Positions 38,570 to 48,623 of a DNA stretch of 64,000 nucleotides are shown one piece after another. Made by a program: the position numbers and the translations under genes. Position 1 is the first letter of the stretch, and every line of letters starts with the position of its first letter. The stretch comes from JAGTVG01 sp942491935. Its GTDB lineage: Bacteria; Bacteroidota; Bacteroidia; Cytophagales; Cyclobacteriaceae. The stretch lies in the NCBI GenBank assembly GCA_942491935.1, contig CALOCZ010000015.1:4689-68688 (forward strand). The letters run 5' to 3'. Under the pieces are notes generated by a model. It saw nothing but the letters and a program-made list of their open reading frames with translations. It did not search any database and was not told where the DNA came from.

Positions 38570-39793
38570 TTAGAAGTCATCAAGATTCAGATCAGGATTA
38601 TTTGGGCCAAAGTGCTTGAGCATGACTAAGGGATCAGAATCGGAATGATTTTGTATGATTACTCCTCTTGATGCTGCGGCTTCTGATATAAAAAACTCAT
38701 CATTTGTTTCTTGTCCATATCTAATCATTGCCGGTGTATCAATACTCCATTTACCCATCTTTCCATGACCCTGCATTAAGATCATCCCATATGCCGCATT
38801 GTCTTTAACAGTAACCTTTTGCCCCGGCAGAACAGTAAGTTCCTTAGCTGAGAAATCTGAAGATTTATAGCATATCCAGTATTCAATATATCCTTCCGTA
38901 ATTCCAGTTCCATCATTATTGACTTGGATTGGTGTCATTTTTCTGTTTTGCACAAAATTTGGATCCAGATTCATTTCCCAATCAATAACATCAAGCAGGA
39001 AATCAAAGTCCCCGATCCTGTTATCCGGTGTATTTTTCCATAGTAATTCTTCGGGTATAACAGTATCGCCGGTAATCGATTCGTACATAGCAAATACATC
39101 AGATGCCTTCTGAGGTTCATAAGTACACAAGCTGCCAGGAGCATGTAATACACCAGGCGGAACATCCCAGCCAGTACCAACCCGTAATGCTTGTGCACTT
39201 GACAGATCTGTTATTTTATTTACTCCCTTTGAGAAGTTTTCAAGACATATTCTTACCTGGTCCCTGGTCGTCCCGGGATTTAATCCAAAAAAGGTATATG
39301 GAAAATCTCCACCATGATTGTTTACTTGTGGAGGAAAATAATATGCCTCAGGTTTGCCCAGTTGGCCTGTTAACTGAGCATATTTATCGTTGTGGTGAAT
39401 GTGAAAGGGTAGTGCTTTTAGGTTATCGAAAAATTTTGAATACATAGTCCATCCATTAAACTGATTCCATAATCTTTCACCTATAATCTCAGATTTTAAT
39501 TCACTTATGGCATCACGTAATAGAATCTTATCCGTTTTCTTCCCGTCTCTGAACACAATATGACTTAATCCTTCATCTTTACTGGTTAATGGTCCGTTAT
39601 CCGCAGGGGTAGTTGAGGCAAACCATCTTTCATCAATTCCTCCCCTTTCACCTCCTAAAGCGTAGTAATCATCAGGATGAAGCTTAATTCTTTTTCCAGG
39701 AATGCAAAAAGATCTGGGCACCCATGTCGGTGATAATTTTAGAATACCCTCTCCTTGATTAAGTGCATTATCTGCTATCGTTTTTACTGACAT
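38570..39793 (-). CDS. ManA-like cupin sugar-phosphate isomerase homologue
   Basis: 407 residues, no signal. Metal-binding cupin motifs of phosphomannose isomerase type I: LPFHIHHNDKYAQL (His pair) with GKPEAYYFPP (Glu), and WDVPPGVLHAPGSL (third His). The N-terminal ~90 residues (RSFCIPGKRIKLHPDDYYALG, GGIDERWFAST) are unlike classic ManA. Similar proteins are found with fucose, rhamnose and mannose loci. The position two to three bases from the symporter gene and 49 bases after GH95 suggests isomerisation of the imported sugar. Exact substrate unknown. Confidence 0.7.
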   Translation of the reverse strand: MSVKTIADNALNQGEGILKLSPTWVPRSFCIPGKRIKLHPDDYYALGGERGGIDERWFASTTPADNGPLTSKDEGLSHIVFRDGKKTDKILLRDAISELKSEIIGERLWNQFNGWTMYSKFFDNLKALPFHIHHNDKYAQLTGQLGKPEAYYFPPQVNNHGGDFPYTFFGLNPGTTRDQVRICLENFSKGVNKITDLSSAQALRVGTGWDVPPGVLHAPGSLCTYEPQKASDVFAMYESITGDTVIPEELLWKNTPDNRIGDFDFLLDVIDWEMNLDPNFVQNRKMTPIQVNNDGTGITEGYIEYWICYKSSDFSAKELTVLPGQKVTVKDNAAYGMILMQGHGKMGKWSIDTPAMIRYGQETNDEFFISEAAASRGVIIQNHSDSDPLVMLKHFGPNNPDLNLDDF

Positions 39794-39842
39794 AATGTGG
39801 TTTTTTGTTTTCGATTTTTCTGTTCAATCAAAGTATTTGTGG

Positions 39843-42278
39843 CTAATTCCTTCTGATTTTTATATTCCTGTTATCATCAAGAGATATTATTTCAGTTTTG
39901 AGCCTTATTTGTGGTACTTGCGTACCTACTGGGCAAAGTATTTCAGCAAACACCAGAGCACCCTCTTTCCATTCCATATTTATTGTGTATCCTCCCCTCG
40001 CTTCCAGCCCGGTTACACTTCCAGTATTGAGTTCCTTTGGCAATGCAGGCAATAAATGAATTTCTCCAAGATGGGACTGTAAAAGCATTTCCGCAATACA
40101 ACCAGGAAGAGCAGCAGATCCATCCAGCTGGAAGTGTAAATTAAGACTGTCTTCCATATACAGATCCGGACGACCCCAATCATAATTTGCATGCTGGAAT
40201 GTTAGGACATTTTCAAAACCTTCCTCGATTAGCATCTCTGTCATTATCTTATTGGCACGATCACCATCCATAAGTCTCGTCCAACTCCACATACGATGAG
40301 CCCTGGCCCAGTTACCACCTGAAGCCAGCTCCTGTTCGATATATCGACCATCACCCCGCATGTCAAGCGATTTTTTTGCTGCTTCGGCTAACTCCGGTGT
40401 AATGGTTGGGTGAATCTGTGTACCGGGAGCAACGGCATATAAGTGGGCTATATGTCTATGATGACACTCCGGATCATCAATATCATCATACCACTCCTGC
40501 AATTGTCCATGTTTACCTATTTTAAGGGGTAATAACTTTTCTTTATAGCTATTTAAAGAATCTGCGAAATCAGAATCTCCCATTACAATTGCCGCTTTTG
40601 CTGTATTAGTAAATAGGTCCCAAATCATTTGAATATCCTGGTATACACCCGGTAAGGCATAAAAATATTTATCACTGCGAAAATCATGATATGCCGGATT
40701 TAACCCATTCTCTGTCAGCAATGCGCCATGCTCTGCAGATATTGTCGGGGATGTTGCTAGGTATCCTTTGAATGGCAACAAGTTTTCCAACCAGAATTGT
40801 GAAGCTCCCTTTAATATGGGATATGCCTGATTTGACAGATAGTTTTTGTCCTGGTTAAAGGCATACTGGTCCCATACATGCTGGCAATGCCAACTGGAAC
40901 CTTGCGAATACATCCCCCATGGGTGGTTCCCAATTGGTGTTGCATGCCCCCAGATATTCCCAACTGTATGGCTGATCCAACCGTTTGTACCATAGATCCT
41001 CCTGGCAACTTCTTTGCCAGAATAAGTAAGGTTTTCAATCCAATCAATATATGGTTCCTGACATTCAGTAAGTCCCAATGGACCGCAAGACCAGTAGATC
41101 TCCTGGATATTAATATTACTTTGGTAATTTCCAGCCCATGGTGGAACATAAAAAGTATTCCACACACCCTGTAGATTAGCCGGCAGGGTGTTTGGCCTTG
41201 ATGAACTGATGATCATATAACGGCCAAGATTAAATGCCAGTACTTTATAGCCAGGGTCTGGATTCCCTTCCCTTAGACTCAGAAACCGTTCATTGGTAGG
41301 GCGTGATTCAATTTTATCATTCCCCTTAATATCTAGCTCGACCTTATCGTAAAGGCCTTTATAATCCTCTGTATGTCTGATTCTTAACTGATCATAATCC
41401 TTAGAGCTAATACCCGCTATAACATCCTCAGTAATCTGATTTGGATCATCTCCTATATATTCCGGGTATTCCAATGCATAATTGGTAGCGATGGTAAGAT
41501 AAACTTCTACACTATTTGCTTCTCTGATTGTAAGCTCCTCTCCCATCTGATTAAGAGTACCTCCCTGGTTTCTAACGCTAAGCAGAACAACAAAAGGTCT
41601 TAAATTCCCATTGATGTATCCATTCACTTTGAATACATTATCATTTATTTTTACAATTGAAGAATCCTGCAAAATCTCAGCTGCTATATTAAATGAAATG
41701 TTGCCTGGTTGGCTTGCAGAAATCCTCATACCCAAAATCCTGTCCGGATAGGAACAGAAATATTCTCTTTCATATTTTATGCCATTTAATGTATAACTTA
41801 CTGAGCCAATCGATTCTGATAGATTCAAGGATCTACGGTAATTTTCCGTTGATCCTTCATGATTGAGAAAATTAATTTTCAGATCTCCTATTGATGTAAA
41901 ATGCCCGTATAACTCTCCGGATCCATAAAAATCTGAGGCTATCAGGCTATCAGCCAACTTTGCATTTCCTGAAAAGGTGGCTTTTCGTATTTCAGGCAAG
42001 GAAGACAGTGCACGTGGATTCACTCCAGCCTTTTCCCATCTGCCCATTGCAGGTTCACCAGTCCACATACTGCCCTCTGTTAACGAAAATGTTTCAGAAG
42101 TTTGCCCCCCAAAAAAAGTAGCTCCAAAATATCCATTACCCAGGTGCAATCCCTGACTATTCCAATATTTCGCAGGGTATTCATACCATAATACTTCGTC
42201 ATAGTTGATCGTATTTTGTCTTGATTGGCAGGAATAAACAAAAAAGGATACTATTATCCACATATATAGATTTCTCAT
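39843..42278 (-). CDS. GH95 alpha-L-fucosidase/alpha-L-galactosidase
   Basis: 811 residues. Lipoprotein-like signal (VSFFVYSCQSRQ). N-terminal domain opens with the family signature LWYEYPAKYWNSQGLHLGNG and GATFFGGQTSETFSLTEGSMW. The (alpha/alpha)6 core includes NLGRYMIISSSRPNTLPANL, QGVWNTFYVPPWAGNYQSNI and NIQEIYWSCG (the family's N-x-Q-x-x-Y-W motif), GSSWHCQHVWDQYAFNQD, and HRHIAHLYAVAPGTQI. Inverting enzyme releasing terminal alpha-L-fucose or alpha-L-galactose from glycans in the periplasm or at the surface. Full length. Lies 49 bases before the cupin gene. Confidence 0.93.
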   Translation of the reverse strand: MRNLYMWIIVSFFVYSCQSRQNTINYDEVLWYEYPAKYWNSQGLHLGNGYFGATFFGGQTSETFSLTEGSMWTGEPAMGRWEKAGVNPRALSSLPEIRKATFSGNAKLADSLIASDFYGSGELYGHFTSIGDLKINFLNHEGSTENYRRSLNLSESIGSVSYTLNGIKYEREYFCSYPDRILGMRISASQPGNISFNIAAEILQDSSIVKINDNVFKVNGYINGNLRPFVVLLSVRNQGGTLNQMGEELTIREANSVEVYLTIATNYALEYPEYIGDDPNQITEDVIAGISSKDYDQLRIRHTEDYKGLYDKVELDIKGNDKIESRPTNERFLSLREGNPDPGYKVLAFNLGRYMIISSSRPNTLPANLQGVWNTFYVPPWAGNYQSNINIQEIYWSCGPLGLTECQEPYIDWIENLTYSGKEVARRIYGTNGWISHTVGNIWGHATPIGNHPWGMYSQGSSWHCQHVWDQYAFNQDKNYLSNQAYPILKGASQFWLENLLPFKGYLATSPTISAEHGALLTENGLNPAYHDFRSDKYFYALPGVYQDIQMIWDLFTNTAKAAIVMGDSDFADSLNSYKEKLLPLKIGKHGQLQEWYDDIDDPECHHRHIAHLYAVAPGTQIHPTITPELAEAAKKSLDMRGDGRYIEQELASGGNWARAHRMWSWTRLMDGDRANKIMTEMLIEEGFENVLTFQHANYDWGRPDLYMEDSLNLHFQLDGSAALPGCIAEMLLQSHLGEIHLLPALPKELNTGSVTGLEARGGYTINMEWKEGALVFAEILCPVGTQVPQIRLKTEIISLDDNRNIKIRRN

Positions 42279-42397
42279 GTTCCAAAATTTGAGATAGAGT
42301 AAAAAATAAATATCAAAGCCAAGTTAAAAAATTGTCTTGTAATTTTTCTAAATTTCAATTAAGTATTAAGATGGATTTATAAAAAGGGATATTTCAT

Positions 42398-44755
42398 TTA
42401 AAAATGATCATGTTCGGTTCTTCTAATAATTTCATTCTGCAAATCTTCACCAAGGTCATTGAAATAATCACTGTATCCTGCTACCCTTACTATAAGATCT
42501 TTGTATTTTTCAGGATGTTTCTGAGCATCCCTTAATGTATCAGCCTTTACCACATTAAATTGTATATGATGCCCCTTCATTTTGAAGTAACTGCGTACTA
42601 AAGATCCTAATTTTATAATAGAGTCTTCATTGTTAAAGAATGAAGGAGCAAATTTTTGATTTAACAAAGTGCCACCGGTTTTTATATGATCAATTTTCGT
42701 GGCGGATTTCAAAACCGCTGTAGGACCATTCACATCTACACCCTGGAAAGGTGAAATTCCTTCTGACAATGGCTGACCTGCTTTGCGACCATCCGGCGTA
42801 GCTCCAACAACACTTCCAAAATAAACGTGGCTGGTTGTGGGCAACATGTTTATCCTATATGTGCCACCTCTATGCGTAGTTCTTCCATCTACAGCATCAA
42901 AAAATGCCTCGAATATCTTGGCAGCTATATTGTCCGCCCTGTCATCATCATTGCCATATTTTGGAGAGTTATACATTAGTTCATACTGCAAGTTCTCCTT
43001 ATTACTGAAATTATCTTCAATTGCATTTAGCAATTCAGAAAAAGAGACTTTTCGTTCTATAAATATCTGGTGATTAATAGCAGCAAGTGCATCAGTGACA
43101 CTCCCCAGGCCCACTCCCTGTATATAACTTGTATTATATCTTGCCCCGCCATCATTATAATCCTTCCCATTTTTTATGCAGTCTTCAATTAATAGAGATA
43201 AAAATGGAACTGGAACATTCTCTGAAAATATTTTTTCAATAGTATTATTCCCTTCAATTTTGATATCTATGAAATAGTCAAGTTGCTTTCTGAAAGCATT
43301 AAATAATTCATCAAAGGATTTGAACACATCCGGATATCCGGTCTTAAGGCCAACCTGCTTCTTCAATCCTGGATCCCAGCCATTATGCAATGTCAATTCA
43401 AGAATCTTGGTCAAGTTAAAATATCCCGTCAGGAAATAGCACTCAGTGCCAAAAGCTCCGGATTCCACGCAGCCACTTGCTCCACCATTCCTGGCATCTA
43501 TTATATCTTTTCCATGCCTGAGCAATTCTGGCACAATTGCATCTGTATTAAATATTGAAGGCTGACCAAAACCAGTTTTTACTATTTTAATAGCCCTCTG
43601 CAGGAACTTATCAGGATTTTCATGGCTGACCTGCACCATAGAACTCGGCTGTAGCAGTCGCATCTCCTCAATTACATCGAGTATAATATAGCTTAATTCA
43701 TTCACAGCATCCTTCCCCTCAGGTGTTAAGCCCCCCAGATTAATAAGACAAAAATCAGTATAGGTATTGCTTTCAAGAGCCGTGACTCCCACTTTTGGTG
43801 GTGCAGGATGATTGTTGAATTTTATCCAGAAAGCCTGCAAAAGTTCTCTGGCTTTTTCTTCATTTATTCTTCCTGTTTCGATATCGGCCATGTAAAATGG
43901 ATATAAATGCTGATCCAATCTTCCGGGATTAAAAGAATCCCATGGATTAACTTCCGTGATAACGCCAAGATGCAAAAACCAATAATGTTGTAAGGCTTCA
44001 TGAAAGGTTTCAGGTGCCTCAAAGGGCACCTTTCCGCAAATCCTGGAAAGTTCCAGTATTTCAGCTTTCTTGGTTTCATCATCGATTTGTGAAGCCTTGG
44101 ATTTAAGCATTTTACTAATCCTCCTAGCATACATAACCATGGCTTCTGCGGCAATCCTCATGCCTTCCAATTGCTCCAGCTTTGCATTTGAATTTGCATC
44201 CTGTCCGAACGATGATCGAATCTCTTCGATCTCATGGATGTATTGCTTCAATCCAGTTTTAAAACCTTTAATACCCAAAGCGGTATGTCCAGGTGCCCTT
44301 TGTTCCTGGAATTCAGTAAATATTCCACTTTGATATGCACTTTTCCATTGCGGCGTCATCGAATTCATTATGCGCTCCCTGTTGCTTTTGCCATTCCAGA
44401 ATGGGATTATGATATCCTGATATGCCTTTTTTACACCTTTATTCACTTTAAAAGATACTTTTGGTCTCGAATCCAGGATCTCAAGATCTTCTATGCTGTG
44501 AAGACAGATTTCAGGATAGGTCGGTGTAATTTTAGGACCGGGTCCTCGTTCACCTGTTATCAATTCTTCCTCATCAAAAAATAATTCCTTATTAGCCAAT
44601 ATATGTTGAAAAGCTCTGGCACGAAGAACCGGTGTTGATAATCCTTGGGCTTCTTTACCTTTATAAAATGATGTAATCAACAAGGCTCTTTCAGCAGTTA
44701 ATGATTCAACAGCGTTAAGACTTTTTTCTCTCAGAGATTTGATTCTGTCATTCAT
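42398..44755 (-). CDS. Glycyl radical enzyme (dehydratase/HypD-like group)
   Basis: 785 residues, full length. Start MNDRIKSLREKSL. PFL-like barrel with PTYPEICLHSIEDLEILDSR. The thiyl Cys and catalytic Glu lie in the loop GGASGCVESGAFGTE (Cys about 429). The C-terminal glycyl radical loop is RVAGYSDYFNDLG with Gly760. The CxE arrangement indicates a dehydratase-type or decarboxylase-type enzyme rather than pyruvate formate-lyase (which has Cys-Cys). The surrounding loop looks most like trans-4-hydroxyproline dehydratase relatives, but the L-sugar operon suggests propanediol dehydratase as another option. Oxygen-sensitive. Needs the activase encoded 10 bases upstream. Confidence 0.9.
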   Translation of the reverse strand: MNDRIKSLREKSLNAVESLTAERALLITSFYKGKEAQGLSTPVLRARAFQHILANKELFFDEEELITGERGPGPKITPTYPEICLHSIEDLEILDSRPKVSFKVNKGVKKAYQDIIIPFWNGKSNRERIMNSMTPQWKSAYQSGIFTEFQEQRAPGHTALGIKGFKTGLKQYIHEIEEIRSSFGQDANSNAKLEQLEGMRIAAEAMVMYARRISKMLKSKASQIDDETKKAEILELSRICGKVPFEAPETFHEALQHYWFLHLGVITEVNPWDSFNPGRLDQHLYPFYMADIETGRINEEKARELLQAFWIKFNNHPAPPKVGVTALESNTYTDFCLINLGGLTPEGKDAVNELSYIILDVIEEMRLLQPSSMVQVSHENPDKFLQRAIKIVKTGFGQPSIFNTDAIVPELLRHGKDIIDARNGGASGCVESGAFGTECYFLTGYFNLTKILELTLHNGWDPGLKKQVGLKTGYPDVFKSFDELFNAFRKQLDYFIDIKIEGNNTIEKIFSENVPVPFLSLLIEDCIKNGKDYNDGGARYNTSYIQGVGLGSVTDALAAINHQIFIERKVSFSELLNAIEDNFSNKENLQYELMYNSPKYGNDDDRADNIAAKIFEAFFDAVDGRTTHRGGTYRINMLPTTSHVYFGSVVGATPDGRKAGQPLSEGISPFQGVDVNGPTAVLKSATKIDHIKTGGTLLNQKFAPSFFNNEDSIIKLGSLVRSYFKMKGHHIQFNVVKADTLRDAQKHPEKYKDLIVRVAGYSDYFNDLGEDLQNEIIRRTEHDHF

Positions 44756-44764
44756 GATCTTTGT

Positions 44765-45562
44765 TTATCCTCCTATTTTGGTTTTAAATCCTGCCCGCTT
44801 AAAAATATCCGAATATTCTTCAACCATTTCAGCAGGTGGTTCATTATAAGAATTTTCTACCCCAATATTGAATTTACCATATTTAGCACATCCTATTTTA
44901 TGGTATGGCAATAAGTGAACTTCATTAAAATTATCGCAAATTCGGTTTGACAAATATTCCTTTAGCTCATTAATGTAGTTTCTTTCCGCATTTATTTTTG
45001 GAATAACCGGAATTCTAGCAGTCACATTGTATCCTGAATCAATCAACCAATTAAAATTTCTCAAAATAATGTCATTTTTAACACCAGCATACTTTTTATG
45101 CTTTGTATTGTCAAGATGCTTGATGTCAAACAGGAACAGGTCAACAATAGGTGCAATATTCCTGATAACCTCTTCTTCAGCATATCCACTCGTATCAAGT
45201 GCTGTATGAATTTCTTCAGATTGGCACTCCTTCAAAAATTTCATCAGGAATTGGTATTGCGCAAGTGGCTCCCCTCCCGAGCATGTGATTCCGCCATCGG
45301 ACTCTAGGTAAAATATTTTATCCTTTAAAACTTCCCTTAAAAGTTCTTCGGATGTATAATAACTTCCTATGGTTTTTTGCGAAACAAATTCCATTTCGCC
45401 AATTTTATCCACATGTTAGTATTCTTGTGGCTCTCCATCCCGACTCTCAGGATTATGACACCATGGGCAAATCAAAGGACATCCTTTAAAAAAAAGTGTA
45501 GTTCTGATTCCCGGACCATCGTGTATTGCAAATCTTTTAATATCGAATATGAGTGCATTCAT
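44765..45562 (-). pseudogene. Glycyl radical enzyme activase (radical SAM), interrupted by an in-frame TAA
   Basis: Reading from ATG 45562: MNALIFDIKRFAIHDGPGIR, then KGCPLICPWCHNPES with the CxxxCxxC cluster motif, up to GEPQEY. A TAA (45418-45416) follows, then the same frame resumes at once (HVDKIGEMEFVSQKTIG) through DGGITCSGGEPLAQYQFL and the TIM barrel to 44765. About 265 residues when read through. Nothing is out of frame, so it is a nonsense change, not an indel. From GTG 45412 the fragment would lack the iron-sulfur motif and be inactive. Without it the adjacent glycyl radical enzyme would stay unactivated, unless another activase exists. Confidence 0.88.
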
Positions 45563-45784
45563 TTATATAATAAAAATTAATATTGTGGAAGATCTAAAGG
45601 TGGAGGGAACCTATAGATAGAAGATCCAGCACTCGTATAATCTTTTACCAAGCATGGTTAATCGAAACCTGTAATAATGCGGAATTGCCATTTAGTTAAC
45701 AATGTACATATCAAATATAGAAAGTTCCAGGCAATTTTAAAATAGGTGGAAAGGAGAGAGCAGGCTTTAATACGAAAAAAAAAT

Positions 45785-46501
45785 TCAATTGAAAATACTA
45801 CTTGTTTGTGTACTGTCTTTTTTCAACCTTGCTATTCTATTGTTTTCAATTTCCATCAGTCTTTTTTTGTAACTTTTTAACTGATCAATATATACATAAT
45901 TAGCTGATATTGTGTCAAATGACAAGTACTTATTCGAGTAATCATTCACGCCATATGTAGATACAATAATATGCCTGTCCCATGCGATCTCATATTCAAA
46001 TGGTTCATTTTTCGACATATTGAATGCCTTTATTTTCTGCAATGATTTATCTGTCGCAAAAACCCTTTTTCCTTTCGTATACTTGGTGTTTAAGATTCCC
46101 AGACCCAATGAATCCATTAGGTGCGCTTCAATACTATGGTCAAGATGATACCTGATCTTAACCAGTCGTTCATCAAGAAAATATAGCATTAGAAGTTTTA
46201 CATCAGCGTCCCCAATCCTTAATTGCGGATGTTCCTTATAATAAAACTTTAACCTGTCATCATAAAATTCACCAAAAAAATCAAATTGATCTAATTCGAA
46301 TTGATCGATTGTATGCCAAAGCCTGTAGTCTTGTTTAGTACCTGGAATTGGAGATAAAAGGTCTTCCTCTGAAAAAGGTTCACTTTTAATAATTGAATTT
46401 TTATTTATAACATCCTGCCTATTATTGCAACCCATGAGGATAAACACACCCAAAAAAAATGGGAATATATGAGAGTAATGGAACCTAATTTCTCCTAGCA
46501 T
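45785..46501 (-). CDS. Lipoprotein of unknown function
   Basis: About 238 residues from ATG 46501 (MLGEIRFHYSHIFPFFLGVF). The frame is open 18 codons further up, but the lipoprotein signal starts here and has lipobox ILMGC. The mature part contains LWHTIDQFELDQFDFFGEF, FYYKEHPQLRIGDADVKLL, IEAHLMDSLGLGIL, and a basic helical C-terminus. No family recognised. Divergent from the molybdate operon. Confidence 0.65.
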   Translation of the reverse strand: MLGEIRFHYSHIFPFFLGVFILMGCNNRQDVINKNSIIKSEPFSEEDLLSPIPGTKQDYRLWHTIDQFELDQFDFFGEFYDDRLKFYYKEHPQLRIGDADVKLLMLYFLDERLVKIRYHLDHSIEAHLMDSLGLGILNTKYTKGKRVFATDKSLQKIKAFNMSKNEPFEYEIAWDRHIIVSTYGVNDYSNKYLSFDTISANYVYIDQLKSYKKRLMEIENNRIARLKKDSTQTSSIFN

Positions 46502-46729
46502 ATATAAAAGTTTGTTGTGTTTACCCAAATATACCTTATGACAGCCGCAATTCACACAAATCTATAATTCATACATTTGAAAGATTAAGATTTGCTCATT
46601 TTAGATTATCAACAATACGCAAAACTGTCAATAGTGAATTGCCTAATCATTGCTATCTTTCTAAAATATTTTGGTTTTATCCTGATCGTAAATATTCTTC
46701 TGTATATTGGCATTTTTAAGACCTATCTG

Positions 46730-47560
46730 ATGTTTAATATATTGAGTAAAATACTGAATCCGGAAGGGTATCACGTAATAAAGAAGAAGAAATCTTTTTT
46801 CAATGCTTGGTATTTTATTCCCTTATTGGTCCTTGGATTAAGCTTTTGCAATACAAAAAATACCAACAGATTAACAATTGCTGCTGCAGCTAATGTACAA
46901 TTTGCATTGGATACGCTTGCAGATTTATTTGAACAGGAAACAGGTATCCCGACAAATATAATTACAGGATCATCAGGAAAACTCACCGCTCAGATTTTAC
47001 AGGGTGCTCCATATGATGTTTTTTTGTCAGCTGACATGAAATACCCTGAACAGATATACAAAAGCGGCAAAGCCCTGAAAGCACCGGTAGTATATGCTCA
47101 TGGTTCACTTATATTATGGACCCTTAAAGATGGCATTCAACCTGATATTGGTATATTGACTTCCAATAAAATCAGCCGGATTGCTATTGCCAATCCAAAA
47201 ACAGCGCCTTACGGAGTTGCTTCCATGGAATTTTTGAAAGGGATGAACCTTTATAAAAAAGTAGAGGATAAACTGATTTTTGGAGAGAGTATTTCTCAAG
47301 TAAATCAGTTTATTACCTCCAGGTCAGTCGATATTGGATTTTCAGCAGAATCAGTAGTTCTGTCTTCCGGATTATCCGACACAGGGCATTGGGTCAGGCT
47401 GGATAATACAAAGTACCCTCCTTTGAAGCAAGGAGTGGTAATTATCAATAGAGAAAATGGCAAAACAATTGAAGCGGAAGAATTTTTTTCATTTCTTTTG
47501 TCAGGACAAGCAAAAAATATTTTGTCTGAATTTGGTTATAAGACCCAATTTCCAGAATGA
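46730..47560 (+). CDS. modA: Molybdate ABC transporter substrate-binding lipoprotein
   Basis: Chosen start ATG 46730 (MFNILSKILNPEG). The frame is open to 46592, but the upstream part is a hydrophobic stretch with no RBS. Lipobox GLSFC near residue 41. ModA signatures are LTIAAAANVQFALDTL, ITGSSGKLTAQILQGAPYDVF and LSADMKYPEQIYKSG. The Ser and Ala-rich anion-binding residues are present. It binds molybdate/tungstate outside the inner membrane and delivers it to ModB/ModC. Overlaps the TOBE gene by four bases. Confidence 0.92.
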   Translation: MFNILSKILNPEGYHVIKKKKSFFNAWYFIPLLVLGLSFCNTKNTNRLTIAAAANVQFALDTLADLFEQETGIPTNIITGSSGKLTAQILQGAPYDVFLSADMKYPEQIYKSGKALKAPVVYAHGSLILWTLKDGIQPDIGILTSNKISRIAIANPKTAPYGVASMEFLKGMNLYKKVEDKLIFGESISQVNQFITSRSVDIGFSAESVVLSSGLSDTGHWVRLDNTKYPPLKQGVVIINRENGKTIEAEEFFSFLLSGQAKNILSEFGYKTQFPE

Positions 47561-47958
47561 ATAACTTAAAAGGTAAAATCACAAGTATTAAGTCGCATGA
47601 AAATCTATCCATTGTAAAGATTGGTATAGGTGAATATTACTTCACTACGGTTGTTATTGAAACTCCTGAAACGGTTGATTATCTAAAGATCGATAATGAA
47701 ATAAGGGTTCTGTTTAAAGAAACAGAAGTTCTTATATGCCTTAAACCTTGTCCGAAAATAAGTCTGCAAAATCGTATTGAATGTAAAATCCACAAAATTT
47801 CAAAAGGAAAACTTCTAAGCCAGATCAATATGCAATCAAGTATTGGCGACATAAGCTCAATAATTACAACCAATGCTGTTGAACAATTGAAATTAAAAGT
47901 TAATGATGAGGTTATAGCTATGATCAAAACAAACGAAATAATGTTACAACATGATTGA
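47557..47958 (+). CDS. Molybdate-binding TOBE (Mop-like) protein
   Basis: 133 residues made of two TOBE/Mop repeats of about 65: NLKGKITSIKSHENLSIVKI and RIECKIHKISKGKLLSQINMQ, with IITTNAVEQLKLKVNDEVIAMIKTNEIM typical of the second repeat end. Such proteins store or sense molybdate. Unusually it sits between modA and modB, overlapping modA by 4 and modB by 8 bases, so it is co-translated with the transporter. Regulatory or storage role inferred. Confidence 0.85.
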   Translation: MNNLKGKITSIKSHENLSIVKIGIGEYYFTTVVIETPETVDYLKIDNEIRVLFKETEVLICLKPCPKISLQNRIECKIHKISKGKLLSQINMQSSIGDISSIITTNAVEQLKLKVNDEVIAMIKTNEIMLQHD

Positions 47959-48623
47959 ATGGGGCCCGATCATACTGTCTTTAAAGCTGGCTGGCATTAC
48001 GACATTATTATTGCTGGTAATTGCTATTCCTCTCAGTTACTGGCTTTCATATACTAAATCTCTCGCCAAACCAGTCATAGAAACGCTTGTTAGCATGCCT
48101 GGTATTACCCCCAACGGTATTGGGATTTTATTTACTGATTGCTTTCAGCCCTGCAAATGCGTTTGGGGAATTTCTTAATGAATACTTCAATCTTCAATTG
48201 GTCTTTTCTTTTGAAGGGTTGATTATTGCCTCATTGATTTACAGTTTGCCTTTTATGGTCCACCCTATTCAATCAGGATTAAACAGTATTCCTGAAAGTT
48301 ATTCAGAGGCATCATTTGTAATGGGAAAATCAAGGACAACAACCTTATTCAAGGTTCTATTGCCAAATATCAGATCCTCTCTCCTAACAGGCATCGTGTT
48401 AACTTTCGCCCACACAATTGGAGAATTTGGTGTTGTATTAATGATTGGGGGTAATATTCCGGACAAAACCAGAGTTGCCTCCATAGCCATTTATGATGAA
48501 GTAGAATCCTTAAATTACTCAACTGCAAACGTTTATTCAATAATCCTATTTAGCATAACCTTTATCATATTACTAACAGTATATATCACAAATGGCAGGT
48601 ATATGAAACGAATCTGGAAATGA
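47951..48623 (+). pseudogene. modB: Molybdate ABC transporter permease, frameshifted near 48097
   Basis: The first 50 residues (MIEWGPIILSLKLAGITTLL, LSYWLSYTKSLAKPVIETLVSMP) and the second frame (LVLPPTVLGFYLLIAFSPAN to 48623) together make a normal ModB of about 224 residues. The EAA loop appears as SYSEASFVMGKSRTTTLFKVLLP, and THTIGEFGVVLMIGGNIP is typical. Between the frames the sequence AGCATGCCTGGTATT has lost two bases (or gained one). Its stop overlaps the modC start by four bases. Given strong conservation on both sides, an assembly error is as likely as decay. Confidence 0.88.

Noticed and set aside
42398..44755. Pyruvate formate-lyase
   Set aside because: The active-site loop is GCVES with a single Cys and Glu, not the adjacent Cys-Cys of pyruvate formate-lyase.
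45563..45784. Promoter or RNA in the gap between the activase and the lipoprotein gene
   Set aside because: No recognisable Bacteroidota or sigma-70 promoter pair or strong hairpin was found; the operon promoter is probably here but not visible to me.
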